This document shows positions 46,378 through 56,673 of a DNA stretch of 64,000 nucleotides, one piece after another. Positions within the stretch are counted from its first letter, which is position 1. Each line of letters opens with the position of its first letter. A program made the translations under genes and the position numbers. A model generated the notes under the pieces. The model searched no databases. It saw nothing but the letters and a program-made list of their open reading frames with translations, and was not told the DNA's origin. The DNA comes from Adhaeribacter swui (GTDB taxonomy: Bacteria; Bacteroidota; Bacteroidia; Cytophagales; Hymenobacteraceae), in assembly GCF_014217805.1 (NCBI RefSeq), contig NZ_CP055156.1, forward strand, positions 5,586,585-5,650,584. The letters run 5' to 3'.

Positions 46378-47052
46378 TTACGGAATATTCAGGTACTTGT
46401 GCGTCTGCAACGACACCTGCCATTTCGGATTGTTTTTAACGTAATCTACAATAGAAGGCATCATTTCCGGCGCTTTGCTCCACTCGGGCTGCAAATACAA
46501 TCTGGTTTGAGGACCTACTTGCGCGGCATGTTCTTCGGCCCATTCAAAATCGCTTTTGTTAAAAATAATAACCTTCAGCTCCCCGGCTTTTTCTAAAACC
46601 TGGGGCAGCGGTTTTTTAAATTTTTTGGGCGATACGCAAATCCAATCCCAGGAACCCGAAAGCGGGTAAGCCCCGGAAGTTTCCAGAAACGTTAAAATGC
46701 CCGCATTTTGTAAGGTTTGCGTTAGCAGGTCTAGATTGTAAATTAAGGGTTCGCCCCCGGTTATTACTACGGCCTGGCCCGGATGTTTCAAGGCCTGAGC
46801 CACAATAGTATCTACCGGAGTAAGCGGGTGAGCGGCTGCATCCCAGGATTCTTTTACATCGCACCAATGGCAACCAACGTCGCAACCACCTAAGCGGATA
46901 AAATAGGCGGCCCGGCCGGTATTATATCCTTCGCCTTGAATGGTGTAAAAAGCTTCCATTAAGGGCAACTCACGGCCATCGCGGGGTACCGTAAAAACAG
47001 ATGGTTGCTTATTTTCTTTTGTAATATTCAACGGATAATTTTTTAAATTCAA
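46378..47052 (-). CDS. queE: 7-carboxy-7-deazaguanine synthase (radical SAM)
   Basis: It makes 7-carboxy-7-deazaguanine in the queuosine/7-deazaguanine pathway. The 224-residue protein has MEAFYTIQGEGYNTGRAAYFIRLGGCDVGCHWCDVKESW; the radical-SAM cluster is C-x3-C-x2-C in GCDVGCHWC. Further family features are the glycine-rich VVITGGEPLIYNL segment and LYLQPEWSK near the end. Other queuosine genes are not in the window. It is followed 9 bp later by the PorE-like gene, so the two may be co-transcribed despite unrelated function. Confidence 0.92.
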   Translation of the reverse strand: MNLKNYPLNITKENKQPSVFTVPRDGRELPLMEAFYTIQGEGYNTGRAAYFIRLGGCDVGCHWCDVKESWDAAAHPLTPVDTIVAQALKHPGQAVVITGGEPLIYNLDLLTQTLQNAGILTFLETSGAYPLSGSWDWICVSPKKFKKPLPQVLEKAGELKVIIFNKSDFEWAEEHAAQVGPQTRLYLQPEWSKAPEMMPSIVDYVKNNPKWQVSLQTHKYLNIP

Positions 47053-47192
47053 TATATGGTAACAACAATTGTAAATATAGCCTATCTACAATTTAATCAA
47101 ACTGTTTTAACAACCAAGTAACAGCCCCAAGCGTTTTTTGATTCCGTGAATTTATTTGGCAATTACCAGAACCCACGTGCAGCCGGGATTAT

Positions 47193-47223
47193 AAAAAAAG
47201 AGCGTAGAGTAAACCCCTACGCT
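47193..47223 (-). terminator. Terminator after folD
   Basis: On minus: AGCGTAG, 9-nt loop, CTACGCT, then CTTTTTTT, 30 bp past the folD stop codon. Confidence 0.75.
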
Positions 47224-47252
47224 TTAAATTTTTTAAAAATTTAAAATTTCAA

Positions 47253-48140
47253 TTAATTATAAACTTCTTTCTTAGCCGCTTTTAATGTATTTAACAGTAA
47301 CGAGGCAATGGTCATGGGCCCTACGCCACCGGGTACGGGAGTAATGTAGCTGCATTTGGGCGCTACTTCGTCAAACTTAACGTCTCCTTTTAGTTCAAAA
47401 CCCGATTTTTTGGTGAGGCTTACTACCCGGGTGGTACCCACATCAATTACTACGGCGCCGGACTTTACCATATCGGCGGTGACAAACTCCGGAATACCAA
47501 TGGCCGCAATTATAATATCAGCGGTGCGAGTAATTTCGGGTAAATTAACCGTACGGCTGTGGCATAAAGTAACGGTACAGTTACCTGGCTTCGCATTTTT
47601 CGCCATCATAATACTCATAGGCGAACCTACAATATTGCTCCGGCCAATAACCACGCAATGTTTGCCGCTGGTTTCAATGTCGTAGCGTTTTAGTAATTCT
47701 AAAATTCCGTTGGGGGTAGCCGGTAAATAAGCTGGTAAATTCAATACCATCCGACCCACGTTTACCGGATGAAAGCCATCCACATCTTTTTCCGGCAACA
47801 AAATTTCGTTTACTTTTTCCGCTGAAATATGCTTGGGCAAGGGCAACTGTACTATAAAACCATCTACGTCGGCATCGTTGTTTAACTCAGTAACTTTAGC
47901 CAGAAGTTCTTCTTCGGTAACCGAGTCTTCCAGGTGAATGAGCGTAGATTTAAAACCTACTTTTTCGCAGGCCAGCACTTTGTTGTTTACATAAGTTAAA
48001 CTGCCGCCGTCGTTACCTACCAATATCGCCGCCAAATGCGGAATTTTGCCACCTTGTTCTTTGATCCGGCTTACTTCTTCGGCAATTTCTTGTTTTATCG
48101 TTTCCGACGTTTTTTTACCGTCTATTAATGTTACTTCCAA
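47253..48140 (-). CDS. folD: Methylenetetrahydrofolate dehydrogenase/cyclohydrolase
   Basis: This bifunctional enzyme interconverts 5,10-methylene-, methenyl- and 10-formyl-tetrahydrofolate. The 295-residue protein has family motifs [14 protein letters not shown] (catalytic Lys), [45 protein letters not shown] (NAD(P) site) and the C-terminal [18 protein letters not shown]. Length is normal. It lies 49 bp downstream of lepA on the same strand and is followed by a terminator, suggesting a lepA-folD operon. Confidence 0.97.
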   Translation of the reverse strand: MEVTLIDGKKTSETIKQEIAEEVSRIKEQGGKIPHLAAILVGNDGGSLTYVNNKVLACEKVGFKSTLIHLEDSVTEEELLAKVTELNNDADVDGFIVQLPLPKHISAEKVNEILLPEKDVDGFHPVNVGRMVLNLPAYLPATPNGILELLKRYDIETSGKHCVVIGRSNIVGSPMSIMMAKNAKPGNCTVTLCHSRTVNLPEITRTADIIIAAIGIPEFVTADMVKSGAVVIDVGTTRVVSLTKKSGFELKGDVKFDEVAPKCSYITPVPGGVGPMTIASLLLNTLKAAKKEVYN

Positions 48141-48189
48141 GTAGATTTAGTTTTAAAGTTTAAAGGTTGAAAAGTTGAGTATGTAAAGA

Positions 48190-49977
48190 CTAATCCAGCT
48201 TTAATACGGCCAGGAACGCTTCCTGCGGAATTTCTACGTTACCTACCTGGCGCATGCGTTTTTTACCTTTTTTCTGTTTTTCCAAAAGTTTACGTTTCCG
48301 GGAAATATCACCGCCGTAGCATTTGGCCAATACGTTTTTGCGTAAGGCTTTTACCGTTTCGCGGGAAATAATTTTCTGACCAATAGCCGCTTGAATGGCA
48401 ATTTCAAACATTTGGCGTGGCAGCAACTCGCGAAGTTTTTCGCAGAGGCGTTTGCCCCATTCATAGGCTTTGTCGCGGTGTACAATAGCACTTAGCGCAT
48501 CTACTTTCTCGCCGTTCAGCATAATATCCAACTTCACCATGTTCGATTCCCGGTAGCCAATTAACTCGTAATCCAGGGAAGCGTAACCGCGTGAAATGGT
48601 TTTAAGTTTATCAAAAAAGTCGAATACAATTTCGGCCAAGGGCATTTCAAAATTCATTTCTACCCGGTCGCTGGTCAGGTAAGTCTGGCTTTTTAAAATT
48701 CCCCGCTTATCCATGCACAACGATATGATTGGACCGATGTACTCGGATTTGGAAATGATTTGCGCTTTAATAAACGGTTCCTCAATATGGTCGATGTAGT
48801 TGGGTTCCGGCATTTCGGAAGGCGCATTTACGGTAATCTCCCCATCTTTGGTTGTAAACGCTTTAAATTGCACACTAGGCACGGTGGTAATTACCGTCAT
48901 GTCGAACTCCCGCTCCAGGCGTTCCTGCACAATTTCCATATGCAACATACCTAAAAAGCCGCACCGGAAACCAAAACCTAAGGCCGCCGAAGTTTCGGGC
49001 TCCCAAACCAGAGAAGCATCATTTAACTGCAATTTTTCCATAGAAGAGCGTAACTCTTCAAACTCGCTGGTTTCTACGGGGTAAATACCGGCAAAAACCA
49101 TGGGTTTTACTTCTTCAAAACCTTGAATAGCTTCGGTAGTCGGGTTTTCGACGGTAGTAATGGTATCGCCTACTTTTACTTCTTTGGCATTTTTAATCCC
49201 CGAAATTAAATAACCCACGTTACCGGCGCTCATTACATCGCGCGATTCCTGGTTTAGTTTTAATACGCCAATTTCGTCGGCATTATAAGTTTTACCGGTG
49301 TTAATAAATTTTACCCGCTCGCCTTTGCGCAAGGTACCGTTCATAATCCGGAAATAAACTTCGATACCCCGGTACGAATTAAATACCGAGTCGAAGATAA
49401 GCGCTTGCAACGGAGCTTGCGGGTTGCCTTTAGGAGCCGGAATCCGGTCGCAGATGGCATTTAAAATATCCTCCACGCCAATGCCTTCTTTCCCAGAGGC
49501 ATGAATAATATCTTCGCGGTCGCAGCCAATCAGATCAATAATTTGATCCGACACTTCTTCGGGCATGGCATGTGGCAAATCTATTTTATTTAAAACCGGA
49601 ATAATTTCCAGGTCGTTGCCAATGGCCAGGTACAGGTTCGAAATGGTTTGCGCTTCAATCCCCTGCGACGCATCCACGATAAGCAAGGCGCCTTCACATG
49701 CCGCAATGGAACGGGAAACTTCGTAAGAAAAATCCACGTGGCCCGGCGTATCAATCAGGTTTAAAATATATTCTTCGCCTTTATATTGGTACACCATCTG
49801 GATGGCGTGACTTTTAATGGTAATGCCCCGCTCCCGCTCTAAATCCATGTTATCGAGCAGTTGGTCCTGCATTTCGCGCTCCGCTACGGTAGAGGTAAAC
49901 TCCAATAAGCGGTCGGCGAGGGTACTTTTCCCGTGGTCGATGTGGGCTATAATACAAAAATTCCGGATGTTCTTCAT
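48190..49977 (-). CDS. lepA: Elongation factor 4 (LepA GTPase)
   Basis: This ribosome-associated translational GTPase is linked to back-translocation and ribosome assembly. The 595-residue protein begins [28 protein letters not shown] with the P-loop AHIDHGKS; further G motifs are DTPGHVDF and NKIDLPHA. The C-terminal LepA-specific domain is present ([38 protein letters not shown], in parts). Length is standard. It is the first gene of a probable lepA-folD operon. Confidence 0.97.
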   Translation of the reverse strand: MKNIRNFCIIAHIDHGKSTLADRLLEFTSTVAEREMQDQLLDNMDLERERGITIKSHAIQMVYQYKGEEYILNLIDTPGHVDFSYEVSRSIAACEGALLIVDASQGIEAQTISNLYLAIGNDLEIIPVLNKIDLPHAMPEEVSDQIIDLIGCDREDIIHASGKEGIGVEDILNAICDRIPAPKGNPQAPLQALIFDSVFNSYRGIEVYFRIMNGTLRKGERVKFINTGKTYNADEIGVLKLNQESRDVMSAGNVGYLISGIKNAKEVKVGDTITTVENPTTEAIQGFEEVKPMVFAGIYPVETSEFEELRSSMEKLQLNDASLVWEPETSAALGFGFRCGFLGMLHMEIVQERLEREFDMTVITTVPSVQFKAFTTKDGEITVNAPSEMPEPNYIDHIEEPFIKAQIISKSEYIGPIISLCMDKRGILKSQTYLTSDRVEMNFEMPLAEIVFDFFDKLKTISRGYASLDYELIGYRESNMVKLDIMLNGEKVDALSAIVHRDKAYEWGKRLCEKLRELLPRQMFEIAIQAAIGQKIISRETVKALRKNVLAKCYGGDISRKRKLLEKQKKGKKRMRQVGNVEIPQEAFLAVLKLD

Positions 49978-50251
49978 AAATCAATTACACGAAAAGCAAA
50001 GGTAATCATTTTTTAAAATTTAATCTGTTCTACGAATAGTAAAAGTGCTTTATACCCGGCAATAATTACACAAACCTTTATTCATCTAATAATGCAATTC
50101 TAGGCACCAAAATTATGGTTTAAATAAATAAGCTTTATTTAGTACGGCTACAATCCGAAATAAAGCCAAACCTCATTCTTTAAAAATTTAAATTTTCTAA
50201 AACCATCCGTTAAGTTTATAGTATTACATGTATTAACTTATTTTATTCTTT

Positions 50252-51436
50252 ATGTCATTGCCCGTAGATCCTACATTTATTTATTCACAGTTCATAAACC
50301 AGGTTAAAGAATACGCCATATTTGCTACGGATAATAATGGCATTATTACATTCTGGAACGAAGGAGCCGAACGGATTAAGGGTTACAAAGACGAAGAAAT
50401 TATCGGTAAGTATTACGGTATTCTTTTTCCGGATGAATACCAAAAAGAAGGTAAACCCGAAAGAGAAGTAAAACTGTCCCGCGAAAATGGTTTATACGAA
50501 GCCGAAGATTGGCGAAAACACAAAGACGGCACTTTGTTCTGGGCAAAAGTTGCACTAACCCCTATTTATGGTCCTGATGGCAATCAGATTGGCTTTACCA
50601 AAGTTACCCAGGACTTAACTGAGCAAAAAAAATTAAAAGACGAATTAAACCGGCAGCACGAAGAAATTATTCAAAAAAATAATGAGCTTAAAGTAATAAA
50701 CGTAGATCTGGATAATTTTATTTACACGGCTTCGCATGATTTAAAATCCCCGATTGCCAATATTGAAGGTTTAATAGATTTATTAACCCAGGAGCTCAGC
50801 GAATGTAATTGTTTAGATACCGCTACCAGTACTATTTTAGAGCATGTTACTTCGTCTATTAAACGGTTTAAAGGTACGGTAAAAGATTTAACCGAAATCT
50901 CTAAACTGCACAAAAACCTAACTCAAGGATTAGCGGAAGAAGAAATTAATATCCGGCAGATTTACGAAGAAATTATGGAGGTAAATGGCTTATCTTTTTC
51001 CAATGCAAAGTGCGAAATCGAAACAGATTTTCAAGTTGAGCACATCCGGTACTCCCGCAAAAACTTCCGGAGTATCTTGTATAACTTATTAAGTAATGCC
51101 TATCGCTATCATTCCCCGGACCGGAACTGTATAATTCAAATTAAAACGTTTGAAGATGAGTCGCATGTGGTGCTGAGTGTAAAAGATAATGGTTTGGGAA
51201 TAAAAGAAACTAACCAGAAAAAATTGTTTACGATGTTTAAACGGTTTCATAACCACGTAGAAGGCACTGGCATTGGTTTGTACATGATTAAGCGAATTAT
51301 TGAAAATGTAGGCGGCAAAATTGAGGTAGAAAGCGAAGAAAACAAAGGCACTGAATTTAAGGTTTTTTTTAAAAAATTGAACCCCGAAGTACTCGCAAAA
51401 AAAATTGATTATGCAGTGCATGGCACCTCAAATTAG
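50252..51436 (+). CDS. PAS-domain sensor histidine kinase
   Basis: This 394-residue protein has no membrane segment, so it is probably cytoplasmic. A PAS/PAC sensor region spans ~12-135 (FATDNNGIITFWNEGAERIKGYKDEEIIGK ... GFTKVTQDLTEQKKLKDEL), followed by a short coiled coil and the HisKA H-box (IYTASHDLKSPIANIEGLI, His ~164). The HATPase domain has the N-box YNLLSNAYRYHSP, G1 VKDNGLGI and G2 GTGIGLYMIKRIIE. No response regulator gene is adjacent, so it is an orphan kinase. The ligand of the PAS domain is unknown. Confidence 0.93.
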   Translation: MSLPVDPTFIYSQFINQVKEYAIFATDNNGIITFWNEGAERIKGYKDEEIIGKYYGILFPDEYQKEGKPEREVKLSRENGLYEAEDWRKHKDGTLFWAKVALTPIYGPDGNQIGFTKVTQDLTEQKKLKDELNRQHEEIIQKNNELKVINVDLDNFIYTASHDLKSPIANIEGLIDLLTQELSECNCLDTATSTILEHVTSSIKRFKGTVKDLTEISKLHKNLTQGLAEEEINIRQIYEEIMEVNGLSFSNAKCEIETDFQVEHIRYSRKNFRSILYNLLSNAYRYHSPDRNCIIQIKTFEDESHVVLSVKDNGLGIKETNQKKLFTMFKRFHNHVEGTGIGLYMIKRIIENVGGKIEVESEENKGTEFKVFFKKLNPEVLAKKIDYAVHGTSN

Positions 51437-51666
51437 GCCGAAACTACTAAACGTTAAATTTCTTTTACTATTCTACTAAATACCCCATCTTATTCTTTTA
51501 AGAGTAATTCCAATAAAACGCCATTAGTCCAGCCGAAACCATCTTAGTAAAGAGTATTCGCCGCCCCCGGCTTCCAGGTGAGCTATCCTGTATTAGTTGC
51601 CTTGCGTTATAAATAAGAGCGTAGGATTTTTCGCTATCTTCGTAACTCGAACTAATTCTTACGCCT

Positions 51667-54600
51667 ATGCCGGTTGCTTCTGTAGAAATTTATAAACCCG
51701 TTAACCACCTCCGGATTGTAACTGCTGCTTCGCTTTTCGACGGGCACGATGCGGCCATTAATATCATGCGGCGGATTTTGCAGGCTTCCGGAGCCGAAGT
51801 AATTCACCTGGGGCATAACCGGTCGGTGCAGGAAATTGTGGATTGTGCCATTCAGGAAGATGCTCAGGCCATTGCTATTACTTCGTACCAGGGAGGTCAC
51901 CTGGAGTACTTTAAGTACATGTATGACTTATTGCAGGAGCGCGGCTGCGGGCACATTAAAATTTTTGGCGGCGGCGGCGGCGTTATTTTGCCCCAGGAAA
52001 TAGCCGAACTGCACCAATACGGCATTACCCGCATCTACTCCCCCGACGATGGCCGGGCCATGGGTTTACAAGGCATGATCAACGATTTACTGCAACGCTG
52101 CGATTTCCCGACGGGGAAAAACATAAATGGCGAAGTAAATTATGTAAAAAAGAAAGATGCCAAATCCATTGCCCGCTTAATTTCGGCCGCCGAAAATTAC
52201 CCCACTGAATTCGAGAAATTCAGAGCTGATTTATCTAACTATTCTGAGAATCGAACAACGAGTAACGAACAACGAGTAACTCCCATCCTGGGAATAACCG
52301 GTACTGGCGGAGCGGGCAAATCCAGCTTGGTAGATGAATTAGTCCGGCGGTTTTTACATGATTTTCCGGAAGCGAGCGTGGCTATTATCTCAGTAGACCC
52401 CAGTAAACGCAAAACCGGGGGAGCTTTGCTTGGTGATCGCATCCGGATGAATGCCATTAACAACGACCGGGTATACATGCGTTCCCTGGCTACGCGCCAG
52501 AGTAACCTGGCTTTAAGCAAACACGTGCAGGATGCACTGGATGTAGTAAAGGCCGCCCAATTTAATCTAATTATTCTGGAAACCTCGGGCATTGGCCAGT
52601 CCGATACCGAAATTGTGGAACACTCGGATGTGAGTTTGTACGTAATGACGCCCGAATACGGCGCCGCTACCCAACTCGAAAAAATCGACATGCTGGATTT
52701 TGCCGACATAATTGCCCTGAACAAGTTTGATAAACGAGGAGCTCAGGATGCTTTGCGTGATGTAAAAAAACAATATAAACGTAACCATCAACTTTGGGAT
52801 AGTAGTGACGAGGCCTTACCGGTTTTTGGCACTATTGCCTCGCAATTCAACGATCCGGGCATGAACCAACTGTACCGGGCCGTGATGCAGAAAATTTCAG
52901 AAAAAACCGGTCAACCATTCGCAACCAAAGGTGCTAGTACCCAAGAACAATCCGAGAAAATCTACATCATTCCGCCGAGCCGCACGCGCTACTTAGCCGA
53001 AATCTCCGATACCAATCGGCAATACGATAAATGGGTAAATACCCAAGCCAAAATCGCCCAAAAGTTATTTGGTTTAAGAAAATCCATCGAGGCCATCCAG
53101 GATTTACCTGTAGAAAATAAAGAAAATTTAAAAAATCAGTTAAATCAAGCTTATACCGAACTGCAAAACCAACTAGACGGCCAGAACCGCAAAGTGCTCG
53201 AAAACTGGGCAACCCGTCAGCAAGCTTACCAACAGGAATATTTTACTTTTAAGGTTCGGGACAAAGAAATTAAAATTAAAACCCATACCACCAGTTTATC
53301 GCAGTTAGAAATTCCGAAAATAGCACTGCCCCGCTACCAAGCTTGGGGCGATTTATTACGCTGGAATTTACAGGAAAATGTACCGGGTGAGTTCCCCTAC
53401 ACGGCTGGCGTGTTTCCGTTTAAACGCGAAGGCGAAGACCCCACCCGCATGTTTGCCGGCGAAGGCGGCCCCGAGCGGACGAACCGGCGCTTCCACTACG
53501 TAAGTCTGGATTTGCCGGCCAAACGCTTATCAACGGCTTTCGATTCCGTTACTCTTTACGGCGAAGACCCGGCGTTACGGCCCGACATTTACGGTAAAAT
53601 TGGCAATTCCGGGGTAAGTATTTGCTGCCTCGACGATGCTAAAAAGCTGTATTCCGGCTTTAACCTCGCCGACCCAAAAACTTCGGTTTCCATGACCATT
53701 AACGGACCGGCTGCTATTTTAACCGCTTTTTTCCTGAATGCCGCCATCGATCAGCAATGTGAGTTGTACATTAAACAAAATGGTTTAGAAGATGAAGTAA
53801 ACCTGAAGATTGAAGAAATTTTTAAAAATAAAGGTCAATCCCAGCCGCAATACCAAGGTGCACTACCTACCGGCAACGATGGTTTAGGCTTAATGCTATT
53901 GGGCGTAACCGGCGACCAGGTTTTACCGACCGAAGTCTACAAGAAAATAAAAATTCAAACCTTAGCCGCCGTGCGGGGCACCGTACAAGCTGATATTTTA
54001 AAAGAAGACCAGGCGCAGAATACCTGTATTTTCAGCACCGAGTTTTCGCTGCGGCTCATGGGCGATGTGCAGGAATATTTTATTCAAAACAACGTCCGGA
54101 ATTTTTACTCGGTATCCATCTCGGGTTACCACATTGCCGAAGCCGGCGCTAACCCGATTTCGCAATTAGCTTTTACTTTGGCCAACGGCTTTACTTACGT
54201 AGAATATTACGTGAGCCGCGGCATGGATATTAACGCGTTTGCTCCCAATCTGAGCTTTTTCTTCTCCAATGGCATTGATCCGGAATACGCCGTCATTGGC
54301 CGGGTAGCCCGTCGGATTTGGGCCAAAGCCATGAAATTAAAGTACGGCGCCAATGCCCGTTCGCAAATGCTCAAGTACCACATTCAAACCTCGGGCCGGT
54401 CGCTGCACGCCCAGGAAATTGATTTTAATGATATCCGCACTACCTTACAGGCTTTGTACGCCATTTACGATAACTGCAATTCGCTGCACACCAATGCCTA
54501 CGACGAAGCCATAACCACGCCCACTGAAGAAAGTGTACGCCGGGCCATGGCCATTCAGTTGATCATTAACCGCGAATTAGGTTTAGCTAAAAACGAAAAC

Positions 54601-55074
54601 CCCTTGCAAGGTTCCTTTATCATAGAAGAATTAACGGATTTGGTGGAAGAAGCCGTACTCCTGGAATTTGACCGGATAACCGAACGGGGCGGCGTATTGG
54701 GTGCCATGGAAACCATGTACCAACGCGGAAAAATTCAGGAAGAAAGTTTGTACTACGAAACCCTGAAACACACCGGCGAATACCCGATTGTGGGGGTAAA
54801 TACATTTTTAAGCAGCAAAGGTTCTCCTACTATTATTCCTTCGGAAGTTATCCGGGCCACCGAAGAAGAAAAGCAATACCAGATTAAAATGCTGGAGCTA
54901 TTGCACCAACGAAACCAAGGTATGGCCGAAGAAAAATTAAAAAAAGTGCAGCAAATCGTGGTGCAACAACAAAATATTTTTGCGGAGTTGATGGAAACGG
55001 TTAAGTTTTGCTCGCTAGGCCAGATTACTAATGCACTGTTCCAGGTAGGAGGGCAATACCGACGAAACATGTAA
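51667..55074 (+). CDS. icmF: Fused isobutyryl-CoA mutase (IcmF-type)
   Basis: This coenzyme-B12-dependent acyl-CoA mutase is fused to its own G-protein chaperone. Domain order over 1,135 residues: B12-binding (~15-150; [13 protein letters not shown]25-x-H27 for the lower Co ligand, and [17 protein letters not shown]), MeaB/ArgK-like GTPase (~205-440; P-loop [29 protein letters not shown]), linker, and the TIM-barrel mutase domain (~550-1135; [42 protein letters not shown]). This order is diagnostic for IcmF rather than methylmalonyl-CoA mutase. The B12/GTPase linker contains a duplicated 14-bp repeat (52253-52280). Confidence 0.95.
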   Translation: MPVASVEIYKPVNHLRIVTAASLFDGHDAAINIMRRILQASGAEVIHLGHNRSVQEIVDCAIQEDAQAIAITSYQGGHLEYFKYMYDLLQERGCGHIKIFGGGGGVILPQEIAELHQYGITRIYSPDDGRAMGLQGMINDLLQRCDFPTGKNINGEVNYVKKKDAKSIARLISAAENYPTEFEKFRADLSNYSENRTTSNEQRVTPILGITGTGGAGKSSLVDELVRRFLHDFPEASVAIISVDPSKRKTGGALLGDRIRMNAINNDRVYMRSLATRQSNLALSKHVQDALDVVKAAQFNLIILETSGIGQSDTEIVEHSDVSLYVMTPEYGAATQLEKIDMLDFADIIALNKFDKRGAQDALRDVKKQYKRNHQLWDSSDEALPVFGTIASQFNDPGMNQLYRAVMQKISEKTGQPFATKGASTQEQSEKIYIIPPSRTRYLAEISDTNRQYDKWVNTQAKIAQKLFGLRKSIEAIQDLPVENKENLKNQLNQAYTELQNQLDGQNRKVLENWATRQQAYQQEYFTFKVRDKEIKIKTHTTSLSQLEIPKIALPRYQAWGDLLRWNLQENVPGEFPYTAGVFPFKREGEDPTRMFAGEGGPERTNRRFHYVSLDLPAKRLSTAFDSVTLYGEDPALRPDIYGKIGNSGVSICCLDDAKKLYSGFNLADPKTSVSMTINGPAAILTAFFLNAAIDQQCELYIKQNGLEDEVNLKIEEIFKNKGQSQPQYQGALPTGNDGLGLMLLGVTGDQVLPTEVYKKIKIQTLAAVRGTVQADILKEDQAQNTCIFSTEFSLRLMGDVQEYFIQNNVRNFYSVSISGYHIAEAGANPISQLAFTLANGFTYVEYYVSRGMDINAFAPNLSFFFSNGIDPEYAVIGRVARRIWAKAMKLKYGANARSQMLKYHIQTSGRSLHAQEIDFNDIRTTLQALYAIYDNCNSLHTNAYDEAITTPTEESVRRAMAIQLIINRELGLAKNENPLQGSFIIEELTDLVEEAVLLEFDRITERGGVLGAMETMYQRGKIQEESLYYETLKHTGEYPIVGVNTFLSSKGSPTIIPSEVIRATEEEKQYQIKMLELLHQRNQGMAEEKLKKVQQIVVQQQNIFAELMETVKFCSLGQITNALFQVGGQYRRNM
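52253..52280 (+). repeat. 14-bp tandem duplication inside icmF linker
   Basis: GAACAACGAGTAAC occurs twice in direct succession and encodes [10 protein letters not shown] between the B12 and GTPase domains. The last 11 bases also occur in intergenic DNA at 59644-59654. It looks like an intergenic-type repeat that entered coding sequence. Confidence 0.75.
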
Positions 55075-55220
55075 TATCATCCTATTTTAATATTTTAAAA
55101 AATTTATAAAATTAGTTTATAAAACCGGGTATTAATTATTAATAATTTAATAACCTCCCGGATAAACTAAATATACAACTATTACGTTATTAAATTAAGA
55201 AAATGTAATGTAGTAGTTCC

Positions 55221-55346
55221 ATGAAAAAATTCGCCTTTTCCTCTTTGTTGATTATTGGTACTTTAAGTTTATTTTTAAAATCCTGGATGGATACAGAAGA
55301 AATCCAGATTAACCTCAACGAAGAGGATAGTCACCTGTATTTGTAA
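55221..55346 (+). CDS. 41-aa membrane peptide with acidic tail
   Basis: The ATG at 55221 opens MKKFAFSSLLIIGTLSLF, one hydrophobic helix (~4-20), then an acidic tail (DTEEIQINLNEEDSHLYL) to TAA at 55344-55346. Layout matches the 45-aa peptide at 25270-25407. The ATG lies 147 bp after icmF on the same strand. Function unknown; the similarity of layout makes chance less likely. Confidence 0.5.
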   Translation: MKKFAFSSLLIIGTLSLFLKSWMDTEEIQINLNEEDSHLYL

Positions 55347-55574
55347 TTATACCGGGCTTTAAGAATTTACCTTTTTACGAAGGAGGACTCTCCTATCCCA
55401 AAAGTTTACTTAGCATCTAATATTTTTAGCTGTAACAAAACTTTTGGCAAAATGGCTGTACTTCAGAGTATCGGTAATTTGCTTTAAATTATTAAATCGC
55501 TAAATCAATAGAATGGAGGTACTTGTAGGGCGTACCTCGTTTTTAATATGCTGATTTTTTCAATTTTATAGAAA

Positions 55575-55606
55575 TAAAAAAACCTCCTTAACAGAGGTTT
55601 TTAGTT
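55575..55606 (-). terminator. Terminator after the basic coiled-coil gene
   Basis: The stem AAAACCTC/GAGGTTTT with a 7-nt loop has A/T runs on both sides, 12 bp past the minus-strand stop codon. Confidence 0.7.
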
Positions 55607-55617
55607 TAATAATACAT

Positions 55618-56064
55618 TTAATTTAACTTTCTTTCTGTTCGCCGCGATTGTTTTTCAGCTTTTTTGCGGGCTTTCTCGGCTTTCTTTTCGGCTCGCTCCG
55701 ATTTTTTAGCGGCGCGGGCTTCTCGTTTAATCGCTTTCTCCCGCTGTTTTGCTAGCTTTTCTTCTTTACGGGCGGCTTTTTCCCGCTGGCGGGCAGCCTT
55801 CGCATCTTTCTTAGCTTGCTTAGATATAGCTGAGGCATCGTTGGAGTAACGTTTCGCATCTTTGGCTTGGGCCTTGGTCGCGTTGCTGTAATCCCGGCTA
55901 TCGCGTAACCGATCCGAATTTTGCTGGGATACAGTACGTAAAGAATCCTGACTATTTAATACGCGCCGCAGCGAATCTTCCCGCGAAAGGGTTTGACCTA
56001 TAGCGGCTGAATTTACCCCCAAACAGGCGGCCACAAATAAAACTATTATTATTCTGAATTTCAT
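55618..56064 (-). CDS. Exported Lys/Arg/Ala-rich coiled-coil protein (unknown)
   Basis: This 148-residue protein has a signal peptide (1-24, ending AAIGQ). Residues ~30-60 carry SLRRVLNSQDSLRTV-like helical repeats; from ~75 on it is almost entirely Lys, Arg, Ala and Glu in KAxKxxEK patterns, predicting a long, strongly basic helix or coiled coil. It could bind acidic polymers (DNA, LPS, peptidoglycan) at the envelope; this is inference. I recognise no family. It stands alone with a terminator. Confidence 0.65.
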   Translation of the reverse strand: MKFRIIIVLFVAACLGVNSAAIGQTLSREDSLRRVLNSQDSLRTVSQQNSDRLRDSRDYSNATKAQAKDAKRYSNDASAISKQAKKDAKAARQREKAARKEEKLAKQREKAIKREARAAKKSERAEKKAEKARKKAEKQSRRTERKLN

Positions 56065-56369
56065 ATTCTACATTTAATTACATTCCCTCTAACGAATTAT
56101 AAAAATTTTTGGCTGTAGAATGAGGTAGTATTTTCTATTTTGTTTGCGGTAGCATCTGCCAAATAGTAAATATTTAAAAACAGATAATTTATAATGCACA
56201 TTTAACCAATGTATTATATTTTCAATCAAAATTTAAAAGTAAGACCTCCGGAACTCAGCCTGTTTATCGCTTTAGCCAAGAAGTAAATTGATAATCTAAG
56301 CAAAGGACAAAAAAAACGGCGGTAACCCGTTAATCTGATTACCGCCGCTTTTTTAATTTTTTAAAAATT
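56065..56369. other. Intergenic region with terminator
   Basis: This 305-bp A/T-rich region contains the terminator hairpin at 56311-56353. Nothing else was recognised. Confidence 0.6.
56311..56353 (-). terminator. Terminator after the rhodanese gene
   Basis: The stem CGGCGGTAA (56317-56325) / TTACCGCCG (56339-56347) has an A8 run on plus at 56309-56316, a T-run on the minus strand. Confidence 0.85.
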
Positions 56370-56669
56370 TTATCCCTGAGCTTGCCAGGCTAACATGCCG
56401 CCCAGTAAGTTTCTTACTTTAGGAAAACCTTGTTGTAATAAGTAAGCTTTGGCATTTCCCGAGCGGGCGCCGGATCGGCAATGCAAAATAATTTCTTCGT
56501 CTTTGTGGCTTTCCAGTTCATCTAGGCGCTGGGGCAAGCTGCCCAACGGAATATTTAAAGCGCCAATGTTAAATTCTTCGTATTCGTGTGGCTCCCGCAC
56601 ATCCACAATAAAAGGTTTTTCGCCGTTAGCTAACCTTTCTTTTAATTCGTTGGTGGTTATATCTTCCAT
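56370..56669 (-). CDS. Single-domain rhodanese-like protein
   Basis: This 99-residue protein has one rhodanese domain: FIVDVREPHEYEEFNIGALNIPLGSLPQRLDEL, and the active loop CRSGARS with the catalytic Cys. It is a sulfurtransferase fold; the donor and acceptor are unknown. The start is 4 bp after the stop codon of the preceding T9SS protein gene on the same strand, so it is probably translated from the same mRNA. Length is typical for GlpE/PspE-like proteins. Confidence 0.9.
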   Translation of the reverse strand: MEDITTNELKERLANGEKPFIVDVREPHEYEEFNIGALNIPLGSLPQRLDELESHKDEEIILHCRSGARSGNAKAYLLQQGFPKVRNLLGGMLAWQAQG

Positions 56670-56673
56670 AGTG

